Source: Saussurea involucrata
Lineage: Eukaryota; Streptophyta; Magnoliopsida; Asterales; Asteraceae
Length of the DNA stretch: 64,000 nucleotides
Direction: 5' to 3'
Assembly (NCBI GenBank): GCA_033807775.1
Contig: CM066327.1
Coordinates: 75,150,795 to 75,214,794 of the forward strand
A program made the position numbers and the translations under genes. Positions 22,013 to 34,700 of the stretch are shown here, in pieces (the first letter of the stretch is position 1; the number at the start of each line of letters is the position of its first letter). A model generated the notes under the pieces. The model was given only the letters and a program-made list of their open reading frames with translations, ran no database searches and was not told where the DNA came from.

Positions 22013-22819
22013 ATGGTGAATGATCAAACCGTGAGAGACATGACTTCCAAGTTCACAAAACTTGAGAAGTTTTAAGGCGTGGATTTCCGTAGATGGCAGA
22101 AGAAGATGTACTTCTTATTGACAACGTTGAAGGTGGTGTATGTGCTAAGCACCCCGATACCAGAGATGATGGAGAACGAGACGTTGGAGGTTACCCGGCG
22201 TCGCGGCAAGTGGGAGAATGACGACTACATCTGTCGTGGCCACATCTTGAACGGTATGTGTGACTCCCTCTTCGATATCTATCAAAATGTGGAATCCTCC
22301 AAAGAGCTATGGGACTCTCTCGAGTCCAAATACATGGTCGGGGATGCTTCTAGTAAGAAGTTCCTCGTTAGTAATTTTAACAATTACAAAATGGTGGACT
22401 CAAGACCGGTGATGGAGCAATACAATGAGCTACTTCGCATTCTAGGCCAATATGCTCAACACAATATGAAGATGGACGAATACATCTCCGTATCGAGCAT
22501 AATTGATAAACTGCCTCCCTCTTGGAAAGACTTTAAACACATGTTGAAACACAAGAAGGAAGAGTTGTCTCTTGTGCAACTCGGTAGTCACTTGCGCATA
22601 GAGGAATCTCTTCGGGCGCAAGAGGCTGAGAAACCTAAAGTAAAGGAGGTTTCTACACCTTCGGTGAACATGGTGGAAGAGGGAAAGACTAATAAATTCA
22701 AAGGAAAACAGAAGTTCAATGAAGCCAAGAAAGGGCCCAATAAAAAGGTTACTTTAACCTGTTGGACCTGTGGGATGACCGGCCATCTCAAGCGGGATTG
22801 TCGGGTTGTCAAGAATTAG
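22013..22819 (+). pseudogene. Copia Gag of element C, interrupted by one internal stop
   Basis: ATG at 22013 lies only 32 bp after the LTR. After 20 codons a TAA (22073-22075) interrupts the conserved LEKF.GVDFRRWQ region; the frame then runs open through a UBN2-type gag core and the knuckle CWTCGMTGHLKRDC (about 22759-22800) to TAG at 22817. The pol frame follows in the same register, so gag and pol were probably one ORF broken by two point mutations, unless the TAG is a readthrough stop. Confidence 0.85.
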
Positions 22820-22909
22820 GGTGGAGCAAGCACGAGTGGAAGTGGGCAAGGATCCAAGGATCAAAACCCACGGCAAGGTCAGTTTCTTGACTTTGGTTTT
22901 AATTCAAAT

Positions 22910-25900
22910 TTGGATTATGTGCCATTGATATCCGAATCATTTTATGTGCAGGATGATGATGTTGCTTGGTGGATCGACTCGGGTGCTACAAGTCATGTGT
23001 GCAAAGATCGCCGTTGGTTCACTTCTTTGGAACCGGTTGAAGATGGATCAATGCTTCGCATGGGGAACGAGTCGATGGCTCCCATTCTTGGAAGAGGCTT
23101 AGTTAGGCTAGAATTTAGTTCTGGCAAAATAGTTGAACTTTTTAATGTTTTGTTTGTACCGCGAATTCGAAAGAATTTGGTTTCCGGTAGTATTTTGAAT
23201 AAGTTAGGGTATAGGCAAGTTTATGAGTCGGAAAAGTTTATCTTGTCAAAGGGTGGCTCTTTTGTAGGATTTGGTTATTTGCTTAATAATATGTTTATGT
23301 TGAATTTGAATAAAATGAATGTTGATTCAAATTCTGTTTTTATTGCAAATAATGTTAGTGTTGATTCTAATTTATGGCATGCGAGACTTGGTCACGTTAA
23401 TTTTAAATGGATGGTTGAAATGTCAAAAGACGGTATTATTCCGGCTTTTGATATTAAGTCTGATAAGTGTAAAACTTGCATGTTAACAAAGATCACTAGA
23501 CAACCTTTTCCTAACGTGAAAAGGGACTCTTCGGTACTTGATTTAATTCATAGTGATCTTTGTGATTTGCATTCGGCTCCGTCTTTTGGTAATAAAACAT
23601 ATTTTGTCACTTTTATTGACGACGCTTCACGTTTTTGCTATGTTTACTTGTTACATTCAAAAGATGAAACGTTGGTTAAATTTAAAGTTTTTAAAACGGA
23701 AGTTGAATTGCAAATGAATGGATTAATAAAGTGTTTACGTACCGATCGTGGTGGGGAGTATTACGACCCCATGTTTTTCCAAACCGTAGGAATCATTCAT
23801 GAGACTACGGCACCTTATACACCACAGCAAAATGGTGTGGCGGAACGGAAAAATAGAGTTCTCAAAGAAATGGTGAACTCTATGTTATCCTACTCGGGTT
23901 TGAGTGATGGATTTTGGGGTGAAGCCATGCTAACGGCTTGTTATTTGCTGAATCGAGTTCCCAATAAACGGAACAAGATTACCCCATATGAACTTTGGTT
24001 CAAGAAAATGCCGAACTTGAGTTATATTCGAGTTTGGGGCTGTCGAGCGGTTATTCGACTACCCGAACCCAAAAGAAAGACTTTGGGTGAGAAAGGCATT
24101 GACTGCATCTTTGTTGGATATGCCGAGCATTCCAATGCTTATAGGTTCTATGTTATTGAACCTAATGATTCTATAGCGATTCACACCGTTATAGAATTAA
24201 GAGATGCAATTTTTTATGAGACTAGATTCTCTTCAATGCCGAGGCCTAAGGACATAGTTCCAAATACTAGTGAAACTAGTGAGGTTGAAGAACAAGCAAT
24301 TGTTCCAACCGAATCTCCGATGCTTCGAAGGAACAAAAGAGGAAGGATTGAAAAATCCTTTGGTCCCGATTTCCAAGTGTACTTGGTAGAGGGATCAAGA
24401 GATGAGATTGGATCCCAACTCCTTTACTGTTATAGTGTTGAGGAGGATCCAAAATCATTTGATGAGGCTATGAAGTCCCAAGATATTGCTTTCTGGAAAG
24501 AAGCAATACATGATGAAATGGACTCCATCATGGGGAATAATACTTGGGTATTATCGGACTTGCCACCGGGTTGTAAACCTTTGGGTTGCAAGTGGATCTT
24601 CAAAAGGAAGATGAAAGCGGATGGGTCAATCGACAAGTTCAAGGCTCGATTAGTGATCCAAGGCTTTTGGCAACGGGAAGGCATCGATTATTTTGATACA
24701 TATGCCCCGGTTGCAAGAATCTCCACTATTAGATTGTTGATAGCCTTAGCCGCTATTCACAATTTGGTGATTCACCAAATGGATGTCAAAACGGCATTCT
24801 TGAATGGTGACTTGGAGGAGGAAGTTTACATGGAACAACCGGAAGGTTTTGTTATGCCTGGGATGGAGCATAAGGTGTGTAAACTTGTAAAATCATTGTA
24901 TGGGCTGAAACAAGCACCCAAACAATGGCATCAGAAATTTGATGAGGTTATTTTGTCCAACGGTTTTATGATAAACCAAGTGGACAAGTGTGTATATAGA
25001 AAATTTGATTCTTCCGGTAACGGTGTAATCATTTGCTTATATGTTGACGACATGTTGATCTTTGGCACCGACCAAAATCAAGTTGGGAAAACCAAAGAGT
25101 TTTTGTTGTTGAGTTTCTCCATGAAAGATATGGGAGAGGCGGAAGTGATCCTTGGTATAAGGATCAAGCGTGAGAACAAAGGGATTGCAATTACGCAATC
25201 TCATTACGTTGAGAAAGTATTAAAGAAATTTAATTGCTTTGATTGTTCTCCGGTGAGTACCCCATGGGATCCGAGTGTGAAGCTTATGCCCAATTCGGGT
25301 GAAGCGGTGTCACAACTCGAGTACTCAAAGGCTATAGGATGCTTGATGTATGCCATGACAAGCACTAGGCCGGATATCGCATTTGCCATAGGAAAGTTGA
25401 GTAGATATACTAGTAATCCTGGTATTCATCATTGGCAAGCGATAAGACGAGTATTCAAATACTTGAAGAAAACCATTGATTATGGTTTGTCATATGTCGG
25501 ATTTCCTTCGGTTTTGGAGGGATATTCGGATGCAAGTTGGATTACCAATTTGGAAGATCACTCTTCCACGAGTGGTTGGGTGTACTTGCTTGGGGGAGGT
25601 GCCATCTCTTGGGCTTCCAAGAAGCAAACTTGCATCACGAGTTCGACTATGGAGTCGGAATTTGTGGCATTAGCCGCTGCCGGTAAAGAGGCGGAATGGC
25701 TAAGGAATTTGGTCCATGAAATTCCATTATGGCCGAAACCAATATCACCCATTTCTATCCGTTGTGATAGTGAGGAAACTTTGGCTAAAGCTTATAGCCA
25801 AGTGTATAATGGCAAGTCTAGACACTTAGGTGTTAGACATAGCATGATTCGTGAGCTAATCACGAATGGGGTGATTTCGGTTGAGTTTGTTCAGTCGCAA

Positions 25901-25987
25901 CAAAATCTACCGGACCACTTGACGAAGGGGTTAGCTAGGGACTTGGTTCACAAGTCGGTGATAGGGATGGGATTAAAGTCCATCTAA
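22910..25987 (+). CDS. Copia Pol (protease, integrase, RT, RNase H) of element C
   Basis: Open for 1025 codons and in the gag register (frame open from 22820). Protease motif WWIDSGATSHVC near residue 20; GAG-pre-integrase zinc module LWHARLGHVN...CKTCML near 160-190; integrase with HSDLCD, TDRGGEYY (near 278) and QQNGVAERKNR near 305-315, so the DDE set is present. RT runs from about 530 (WKEAIHDEMDSI) with QMDVKTAFLNGDL and YVDDMLIFG at 711. RNase H has GYSDASW near 872 and STMESEF near 915. It ends LGMGLKSI-like. All catalytic residues appear present, but without Gag translation from its own start this copy would need help. The 22910 start is arbitrary; no internal initiation is implied. 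Confidence 0.94.
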   Translation: MDYVPLISESFYVQDDDVAWWIDSGATSHVCKDRRWFTSLEPVEDGSMLRMGNESMAPILGRGLVRLEFSSGKIVELFNVLFVPRIRKNLVSGSILNKLGYRQVYESEKFILSKGGSFVGFGYLLNNMFMLNLNKMNVDSNSVFIANNVSVDSNLWHARLGHVNFKWMVEMSKDGIIPAFDIKSDKCKTCMLTKITRQPFPNVKRDSSVLDLIHSDLCDLHSAPSFGNKTYFVTFIDDASRFCYVYLLHSKDETLVKFKVFKTEVELQMNGLIKCLRTDRGGEYYDPMFFQTVGIIHETTAPYTPQQNGVAERKNRVLKEMVNSMLSYSGLSDGFWGEAMLTACYLLNRVPNKRNKITPYELWFKKMPNLSYIRVWGCRAVIRLPEPKRKTLGEKGIDCIFVGYAEHSNAYRFYVIEPNDSIAIHTVIELRDAIFYETRFSSMPRPKDIVPNTSETSEVEEQAIVPTESPMLRRNKRGRIEKSFGPDFQVYLVEGSRDEIGSQLLYCYSVEEDPKSFDEAMKSQDIAFWKEAIHDEMDSIMGNNTWVLSDLPPGCKPLGCKWIFKRKMKADGSIDKFKARLVIQGFWQREGIDYFDTYAPVARISTIRLLIALAAIHNLVIHQMDVKTAFLNGDLEEEVYMEQPEGFVMPGMEHKVCKLVKSLYGLKQAPKQWHQKFDEVILSNGFMINQVDKCVYRKFDSSGNGVIICLYVDDMLIFGTDQNQVGKTKEFLLLSFSMKDMGEAEVILGIRIKRENKGIAITQSHYVEKVLKKFNCFDCSPVSTPWDPSVKLMPNSGEAVSQLEYSKAIGCLMYAMTSTRPDIAFAIGKLSRYTSNPGIHHWQAIRRVFKYLKKTIDYGLSYVGFPSVLEGYSDASWITNLEDHSSTSGWVYLLGGGAISWASKKQTCITSSTMESEFVALAAAGKEAEWLRNLVHEIPLWPKPISPISIRCDSEETLAKAYSQVYNGKSRHLGVRHSMIRELITNGVISVEFVQSQQNLPDHLTKGLARDLVHKSVIGMGLKSI

Positions 25988-26074
25988 ATCTCTAACGGTG
26001 AGATACCCAATTCCCTTCTAATACAACGTTAGAAGTTGAATTCAATAGGGAAGCTCACTCTAAGAGATTGGAGC
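25988..26074 (+). other. 3' untranslated region of element C, left part
   Basis: Non-coding sequence between the pol stop and the E insertion; it ends in the ggagc target duplication (26070-26074) and resumes at 51590. Confidence 0.85.
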
Positions 26075-26439
26075 TGTTAGGACCATAAATGTCCTACATA
26101 TTAGAAAGATATATAAATAATTATTATAGAGTTTAATTAGATTAATTAATCTTTTTGTAAAAGCCTTTAATCATAAATGGGCTTAGATTAGGTTAATGGG
26201 CCATGGGCCGTTGTGTTAATAGGCCTTGGTATATAAGGTTAGTGTTAACCTTGAATTAGGTTAAGCGATTCATAATCATTCACTAGAGCTTATTGTTAGA
26301 GGTCGTTATTTTGCATTGAATTGTAATATTCTAATAACGATACTTTGAATGAATACGAGAGGGATGACAAGTTGAAATCATCAATCGTTCTTGTTATTTC
26401 TCTTTGAATCGTTGTTACCTGTTAAATCTAGGACTAACA
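26075..26439 (+). repeat. 5' LTR of element E (365 bp)
   Basis: TGTTAGGACC to GGACTAACA; the TATA box TATATAA is at 26230. Positions 26165-26439 match 51315-51589. It shares stretches with the minus-strand LTR at 46591-46872 (GGGATGACA...GAAATCAT), so the two families are related. Confidence 0.93.
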
Positions 26440-26441
26440 AT

Positions 26442-26453
26442 TGGTATCAGAGC
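26442..26453 (+). other. Primer binding site of element E
   Basis: TGGTATCAGAGC starts 2 bp after the 5' LTR. Confidence 0.92.
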
Positions 26454-26849
26454 GTACGGACGGATTCGATTCACAGATTCATTCACTGATTTCTGGTTAG
26501 TTTGACTTTTTCACGTCTGACCATTCTTGAATTTTCAAATCTTTGATTCTGGCTAAATTGTTCAATTATGTTTTATTGGGTTGTGTTAGCATTATACTTG
26601 TTAGTATTTCTGCAAATTTTCGCATTCCAATTCGATCGTTTGAGTGGTTAATTTAGCAATTTAAGATCAAAAGTTTTGGTAGTGTTCTTGACAAAAATCC
26701 GATTTTTAACCATCAAAACTTGTTGTTTTTGCATTGAAATCGATTGGATTAGTGTTACTTTTGTGTTTGGCATTGTTACTAATCTTCCAGGATCGATTTT
26801 GGGCAACCCTACTCGAAAATTCGATCGAGTTGAGCAAACAGCCGTGTTT

Positions 26850-27200
26850 TCCGGATAACCCAGCCGTGGTTTCCGGACAAGTTGATAGTTCCCGGATAAT
26901 TGTGTTATTCCATCCGGACTCTTCATCTTTCCGGGTAAGTTCTGCAATCCGGGTAAGTCACTTTTCCTTATACAATCCGGGCAACATTTGTATCCAGAAA
27001 CCCAGTGTTTCCGAACATATCTTATCCGGACAATCCATTGTACCCAGAAACTTCAGTGTATCCGGAAACATCTTGTTTCAGTTTTTCTATTCGGTAACTT
27101 AAGCCATCCGGTAACCTTGGTTATCCGGACAACTCAAGTTATCCGGACTCTTCCTCTTATCCGGAACCTTTTGCACCCGGTAAGTTCTTATCGTCCGGTA
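26850..27200 (+). repeat. CCGG-motif cluster in the leader of element E
   Basis: About fifteen copies of a [ACT]CCGG[AGT]NA word (TCCGGATAAC, ATCCGGACAA, ATCCGGTAAC and similar) at irregular 15-30 bp spacing. Similar clusters lie at 5555-5785, 45350-45960 and 50838-51190 in other elements. Confidence 0.85.
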
Positions 27201-27223
27201 ACTTCAATTTTCAAGATTCTTTA

Positions 27224-28515
27224 TATGTGAACTCTAACTGAATTCAAAAACCATGGCAATTCATTCTGAATAACTTACTTGCGTTTGTTATTATCTAATT
27301 TTAACTTCCATGATTGCCATGATCAAAACTTGCTTGATTTAGTTATTTCCATGTCTCAAATGTTTGTTTCGATGGAAATACACTTGTTTTTGAATTCCAC
27401 TTTGTGTTCATAGTTCATCAGTTCACATCAATGATTCAATTCTTATCTGATAAATTAATTGTGACTTGTTCCTCACAATTAAACTTTCTGATCGTTGTCT
27501 CTTTCTTGCAAACACTGTGCTTACTAAGTCATTCTGTTTAGCGCTTGATTTTGTTTCTTGAAATTCTATATTTCAAATGTTTTTATGACTTCTGATTACT
27601 TCAGATCAGAACTCGAACTTATTTTTTATGACTTATGATCAACTCAGATCATGACTCGTTCTTAAAAGTTTGACTTCTAAACATTTCAGTTTAGAACTCG
27701 TACTTCACTGTCTACTAAACTGCTATACTCGTTGCATTAAATGTGTATTAGGAATTACATCGTTTCTATGGTCTATCCAGAACCGAAAGGACCTACCCAA
27801 GAAACACACCCATTTATAGACTACAACGAGGGGTCTAGATGATAGATGAGTTTGGAGTGAAAAGAATATGGTGAGGCTGTGACAGGACTTAAAAGAATTA
27901 TTGGTCCTTACCAAACCGAGTCAGTTATTCGGGTAACCACACAATCTATTCATTCTCGTTCTTTGGAGATGAGTATTGAAACAGATATGGACCCAGTGTC
28001 GATAACTTGTGTCACCCCACCCAGCCACTCAAGTATCTCCCAACAGATGCTTGTTTCATATATTCACGGAGATTTAGCACATAATCTATCTATTCCTCAC
28101 TCGGAGGTCTTAGATATTGAAAAAGGAAGACATCAGCTCCGGTCTCCAAACTTCACATTCTATTCACCGTGTCAATTGATCTTTAACTTGTGTCCCAAGT
28201 TGAATCAATTTTTGAGCCAAATCGATATAATCTATTTCTTTCACACATGCACGAGTCTTTGTGATTCCATTTGCATATCTTCGTGATATTGCCGGAACAG
28301 TTTGAGAAGTTAAATTTTCAAATTTTCTTCAGTGATAACTGGAAGTCCTATCAGAGATACCCCTTTGCCAACTCTGATCATAGGCCACACAATTTTTTAA
28401 ATTGTTGTGATAACAGTTACCTTTGTGTTTCTGTGTTAGCTTATTACCCCGTTATGGTTACTTACTGTTTGATCTGATGCTTTTGCTACTCGTCACTATT
28501 GTCTTTGAACGTGCA
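27224..28515 (+). repeat. Left arm of a long interrupted inverted repeat
   Basis: From TATGTGAACTC to GAACGTGCA. Its reverse complement is at 28960-29853 and, after the L insertion, at 43301-43706. The innermost 0.9 kb matches closely by eye, with scattered changes and small indels. No convincing coding region: short ORFs occur in both arms but the sequence reads as the non-coding 3' region of a SIRE-like copia. Confidence 0.88.
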
Positions 28516-28930
28516 TGATGCTCCGGATGCTCCTACTCATCATGAGGGGGAGAAAGGGTACAGATTCAAAGACACCGAATTATCAAGTTGAGGGGGAGTT
28601 AGCTAAAGCCGAGGGGAAGTAACTGAAGTCCCCATGCAAAAGCCGAGGGGGAGTAACGGTTAAGTTTCGAAATCCGAAAAGACTTCAAAGTGCTTACAAG
28701 TGATCAACTCTTCTCATCGTTTATCAAATGGTGTTCGCTTCAAATTGTTTCCTCCTTCGAGCATACTGGTTCTACAAGTTCTTAAAGTTGAAGATTTGAA
28801 GACTAAGAGCTTTATTCAAGGGGGAGCGGTAAAAGACATGAAGACAAGCAACGCCGAAGTGTTTCAATAACTCAAAAGGAAGAGAAGATCAAGACCTGAA
28901 GGTTTCAAGACCGATTTTTATTTATATATC
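28516..28930 (+). other. 3' non-coding region of element E with purine runs
   Basis: No ORF. It has repeated GAGGGGGAG motifs (near 28541, 28591, 28634), as in copia elements with multiple polypurine tracts. It would form most of the loop between the inverted arms. Confidence 0.7.
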
Positions 28931-28961
28931 TTTAGGGGGAGATTGTTAGGACCATAAAATG
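28931..28961 (+). other. Polypurine tract and first bases of the E 3' LTR
   Basis: tttagggggagat (28931-28943) is followed by TGTTAGGACCATAAA, the start of the E LTR. After about 17 bp the match ends and the right inverted arm begins. Confidence 0.75.
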
Positions 28962-29853
28962 CACGTTCAAAGATAATAGTAACGAGTAGCAAAAATCCAG
29001 ATAAAACATTAAGTAACCAGAATGGGGTAATCAACTAACACAGAAACACGTTAGTAACTGTTATCACAACAATTTTAAAAAATTGTGTGGCCTATGTTCA
29101 GAGTTGGCAATGGGGTATCTCTGATAGGACTTCCAGTTATCATTAAAGAAAACTTAAGAAATTAACTTCTCAAACTATTCCGGCAATATCACGAAGATAT
29201 GCAAATGGAATCACAAAGACTCGTGCATGTGTGAAAGAAAATAATTTCTATCTATTTGACTCAAAATATTGATTTAACTCGGGACGCAAGTTAAAATCAA
29301 TAGACACAGTGATAAGAATATGAAGTTCGGAGACCGGAGCTGATGTCTTCCTTTTTCAATATCTAAGACCTCCGAGTGAGGAATTGATAGATTATGTGCT
29401 AAATCTCCGTGAATATATGAAACAAGCATCTGTTGTGAGATACTTGAGTGGCTGGGTGGGGTGACACGAGTTATCGACACTGGGTCCATGTCTGTTTCAA
29501 TATTCATCTCCAAAGAACGAGAATGAATAGATTGTGTGGTTACCCGGATAACTGACTCGGTTTGGTAAGGACCAATTAATTCTTTTAAGTCCTGTCACAA
29601 CCTCACCATATTCTTTTCTCTCAAAACTCATCTATCAAGCTAGACCCCTCACTGTAGTCTATAAAGGATGTGTTTCTTGGGTAGGTCCTTCCGGTTCTGG
29701 CTTGACCATAGAAACGATGTAAGACCTAACACTCCTTTCATGCATCGAGTAGAACAGTTTAGTAAAACAGTGAAAAACGGGTTCTAAACTGAAATGTTTA
29801 GAAGTCAAAGCGTTTAAGAATGAGTCCCGATCTGAAGTAATCAGAAGTCATAA
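28960..29853 (-). repeat. Right arm of the inverted repeat, inner part (minus-strand material G)
   Basis: Reverse complement of about 27583-28515. It lies on the minus strand with the rest of G (43301-51314) and is cut at 29853 by the L insertion. Confidence 0.88.
29849..29853. repeat. Left target-site duplication of element L
   Basis: cataa, repeated at 43301-43305 just beyond the last LTR. Confidence 0.94.
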
Positions 29854-31798
29854 TGTAACACCCTAAAATTCAGGGCCAACTTAAACCTCAAATAACAAAG
29901 TTATGATCACCAAAATATCAGACTTTTATAAACCAAAGGATCAAAAGGTAAATTTCTATATATACATTAAGTCGTCTAACTTAAATAATCTGATCAATCT
30001 AATTATACATCACAATAAGATCAACTAGATTATCTAAGGCTCGTCCCAAAAGTCATCAAAAGAATATCCTGATCCTTTGTTAACACCAAGTCCGATTCCC
30101 TTCAACTGCAGTCTCACTTCCCAAGCTATTTCCCCAGAGCCAGTACCTGGTAAGACAGTTTAATTTGAAACATTAGGCTTTCGCCTAGTGAGATTATCCA
30201 AATCAAATTAAATTTAACAAATAAAATATTAACAGATATATCAAACCTGTTATCAGCCATCTTACCATACCAAACTCTTATCAACCACTGGAATCCACAT
30301 ATTCCCTTACTTATGACTAATTCATCTAGTCATCATACTACCATCAAGAATTACTATAAATCCCACCGGATTATAAGTAACTCCAACTCCCAGAAATTAC
30401 AGTTTCCAAACCTGCTTCTTTCTGAATTGAGATTACAATTTTTCTACATTGGTTTATCTCCAAACTTCTCTACAATGAAGATATCTCATCTTTCGTTTGA
30501 AATGGGAATTACAACTCTAAGTCTGCTATTCATCATTTCATTTCCTCCCCACCTTGAATCACTGGTCCCCCAAATGAGATTTTATTTTATCGCGATCATC
30601 AACCACCAGAGACCCTCACAGATGATTCAAGATTCACTCCAACAACTAGAAATACATCCCAACAGTCCCTGGCTAGTAAACGGTTCTCATTATACCGTAC
30701 TTTATGCCCACTAGACCAGATGCATATTTCTAGCCAACGCCACACAATAATTGTGTATCATCACTCTTTCTATTGTATGCTAAAGTTATACAATTCATCA
30801 TATATTCTATATCTCTATGTACAGAATATTAATTTCAACGATTATCCCCACTTTGCCATTTAGCATCGGGGATCAACATCTCAACAATTAACTACAGTTC
30901 CGGACTCATAAATAAGTCCTTACAATTTAACATAACATGGTTTTTACATCAACAACAGAGTTATAAACATATAACAAATAGCATATATACCTCAGATTAT
31001 GTTCCTCATAAATCCATAAAAATGATACTGGAATGGTTCAAAGTTCGCAACCCACTGTAGCGAAAATCACCAATTTTCGCAAGCCAAAGCTGCGAAAATC
31101 ACAAAGCTCGCAAGCCTATATTGCAAAAATTACAAAGTTCGCAAGCCTCTATTGCGAAAATCATTAAAGTTCGCAGGCCAAAGCTTGCGAACTTCAGTTT
31201 ACTATTCATCATCACTTTCATCTGTTAAGCCAGTATCGATTTTTCTTAACCATTAAGCACTCTAAGTAGTTCAATAACAAATACAACACATCTATTAACA
31301 TTCTCATTGCTTAATTTTAAAGAGAGTTGAATAGCTCACCTTTTATGAACTCTGAACACTTTGGCTTAAATCTGAACACTTTGTTCTTCCAAATCAGTGG
31401 CTTAATCGACAGCTTAATCACAATCTGGACAAAATACTACAACTTAAATCTATGGAGATGAATGATAATAACAAAGAAAACAAGCTCTTACCACAACAAT
31501 CACCAAACTATTTCTCCTCTTCTTTTCTTCTTCTCGAAGTCTATCTCTCTGTGTTTTCTTTTCTTTCTTTCTTTGTTAAACGCGGGTAACCAAAATCAGT
31601 ATACAAGATTAATACTGAATTAATCTTTAATTGACACCTCATGTTTTAAACATGAGTCATCACCTTAATTTCCACTTTACCACCTCATTCTTTGAACAAA
31701 TACACCAAAAGTCCCTCAACTTATATTTCTCAAATATAAATTGTACCAAATACAATTTATCTTTTATTAATTTACAATGGAAATTTCGGGGTGTTACA
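29854..31798 (-). repeat. LTR1 of element L (1945 bp)
   Basis: TGTAACACCCTAAAATT at the left end and GGGGTGTTACA at the right end. It contains a TTCGCAAGCC/GCGAAAAT repeat cluster at about 31045-31195. It differs from LTR2 and LTR3 at several positions the other two share (for example near 30269, 30530 and 31583). Confidence 0.92.
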
Positions 31799-34700
31799 AT
31801 ACTCCCCAACTTGAAAAGGATTTCGTCCCCGAAATCAATCTAAGGCAAACAATTGAGGGTATTGTTTCATCATTTCTTCCTCCGACTCTAAAGCCACATT
31901 AACAACTCAAAGATATAATACCATTATACCTATAATCACTCTCTTAGATTGTAATTTATCAAATATTTCTCTAAGATCGATTCTCGCTCCTTCACATAAC
32001 AATTTTTCTCATCAATTATGCTTCAATAACTATGACAATCCATCATTGCATCCATGACTTACACGTTTCTTTGATACAAAATGATATCACCTTCTCACAT
32101 TACTATCGCACCACACAAACACGCTGCAACCAAGCACTAAGGGGTTGTATATCAAAGGTGATAACTCCATTGAAGTTGTAGTATGTCTACATTCTTAAGT
32201 CCAATCTTTCTATCCTTGCTTCCCCACGTTAGTATGGAATACTATTTTCACGTATTACTTGTCTCTTTCTCCCAACTTTCCACATACCGATAGTATTTTC
32301 TCCTTATGAAACATAACTAAACAGTTTCACCAAGATTTCTAACTTAAAACATTCAACCAAGTTATCTTGAAACGACATTACCGTTCAAAGTTACTACCAT
32401 TCTTAGATCTTTAACTAATAATTTCTCGTACATTTCTTTCACACATAAGGAGCAACTTATATTCCTTAACGACCTTGCCTCCGCTACACCACATTGACCG
32501 ACATACTCATCATCTTTATTAAACTTCCAGTGATTCAAAATACAACTTAATTGGCAACTCATACCATCAAAATTTCTTTGGATAAACACTCACCACTGCT
32601 CCGACATTCTATTCCGATATAAGCCATATTACCAAGTTATCTTACAAACCACATGCTCCATCAACTTTATTGACAACTAGTACTTTCCAACCGGATTTCC
32701 CGAAACTTTCATCCGGATACTTCTTCTTTCTAACATCACGTCTCATACTAGATGACACATGTATTTTGCCAATTAATGCTACTACTCGTTCGTACATTCT
32801 CCACCCATAACATTTACCACAGACCATGTCTCTCATAGTCATTCGTACATAATTAATTTTATAATCCTGTTTTCTCACCCAAATACCCGCGTCTATATCA
32901 CTAAATATCTCCTCCCCAACTTTAGTTGAACTACCACTCACGATTTTCTATTTAACTTGAAATTTATTCGTTCTTACTAGCTCTTTGTGATTCCAATACG
33001 TTGCATAGACAGGGTACAATTCCTCACAGATCAACACAATCTATACACCCCCTTTGTTCATCTCTAGTATTTCATTTTTTTTATAAATCTTCCACATCGT
33101 AAGTAAACACTTATCTAAAAGCAACAGTCCTTCACTGTTCTAACAATCCCACCAAGTGATCCTTCAACTTTTAACCTCCTGATTTAAACTTAATATTCAT
33201 ACATGATCCCAAAAGGATAACCAATGCATTCACGTTATATAAACTTCAATTTTTCAATACCGTTCCTGCAAGTTCAACCCCAAGCCTACGTCAAGCTTAT
33301 CAAATCGGGTCAAAGTTCTTAAGACTTAACTGAGTCCAAAACCGAGTCATCTACTCAAAGGATCTAAAGATTATTTATCAATATTAACTCACGCAATTTA
33401 AATACATCAAACTCATATTATGCAACATACGCACCGAGGCGTGATAATCTTACGACCCCTTCATTGCTACTTTCCCAATGAAGTCAATTCATTTGCAAGT
33501 ACACGTAAATGCAACTCTTTTCACACTCCACAATGCCTATAATACGCCCAGGTTCATTAGTTCCAAAGATACTAAGAACAAGTAAAATATCAAACAGTCT
33601 TCACACCTAAGACCAACACTTAAACCGTCACTGGTTCAAATACAATGCAGTTAAGCATATAACACATCCAATACTCCATCTCGAGTCAGTAAAACTGACA
33701 ATCATTCAAAAGACTCATTTGAATATAAATCAGGCCTTTAAGGCCAAAACAAACGTTTGGTTAAACACGTGTCACTCACACGGTTACGTAAACCAAAATG
33801 CCTCTTTACTCAAAAATTTTACCTTATTAATCCCTTAATTGGCCATCGGCCCCAAAATAAAAGTTTATCATTCTCAAAACATTCACATGGTCGGATTTAC
33901 AAAAATCCCCCAATTGTGTCGCACACACTAATAACCACTTTGCGCATACCCTCTGCATAACAGCATACCGGTATCGTTCACGGTTTTGTTCCTACCCGCA
34001 CAGGCATACGCGGGACGCATCCAGACCGCACCCAGTGACAGACAAAAGGCCTCATACACCTTACACAACTATCGCCTTCAAAGTCAAAACTTGACATGTC
34101 AATACTTCCTTAACCCTGAACCTAATCCTTCCTCCAGACACGACCGACCCTCGGCAACTGTATTACTAGTCACCGAACAAGGATACAGACCCTCATATTA
34201 TTGTTACTAAAGTCCACTTTCAACTCTCCCACTGTTCATCTCTCGTTTGAATACAATTACCAAAACCACAAACTTTCTCCCAAGGTTTATCCAACACCTC
34301 TCCACTCTTGGAGTTCTTTCTTAGCTTACAGCGTAATACTCTACGACCTAGCGAGTTCATATCCTTCATGCATGATAATATAATAAATAACTCAATCCAC
34401 CCTTTTCTCATTTAAATAAACAACATTCGGAACAACGTGGGCACACACCACCCCAATCATTTTCATAACTCCCATGTACTACACAACGATCTCAAAAATC
34501 GTTTGTATATAAATTTTCGTAAAACTCAATCCTTCTCAACCAAAAGATGTTGTTACAACAGTAATATCTTAAATGAAGATCTTTTCATACGACAAAAGTT
34601 TAAAATTTACTGACACAAGGTAAACTAGTCGTTTCTCACACTCATTTATATGATATCATCAAATCAATACCTTTGTTGGTTATAAAAATTTACTGATCAA

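Noticed and set aside
27879..28286. 135-codon ORF in the left inverted arm, partly conserved in the right arm (29274-29513)
   Set aside because: Conservation reflects recent duplication of the arm. Flanking frame is not kept and no domain is seen.
30313..30714. 133-codon ORF repeated in the other L LTRs (36065, shorter at 41928)
   Set aside because: It lies inside the LTRs on the strand opposite to the element and recurs only because the LTR is repeated; no domain.
32362..32941. Two minus-strand ORFs of 75 and 99 codons in the L interior, repeated at 38111-38690
   Set aside because: On the element's sense strand, but no recognisable gag or pol motif; duplicated by the dimer, so repetition is not independent support.
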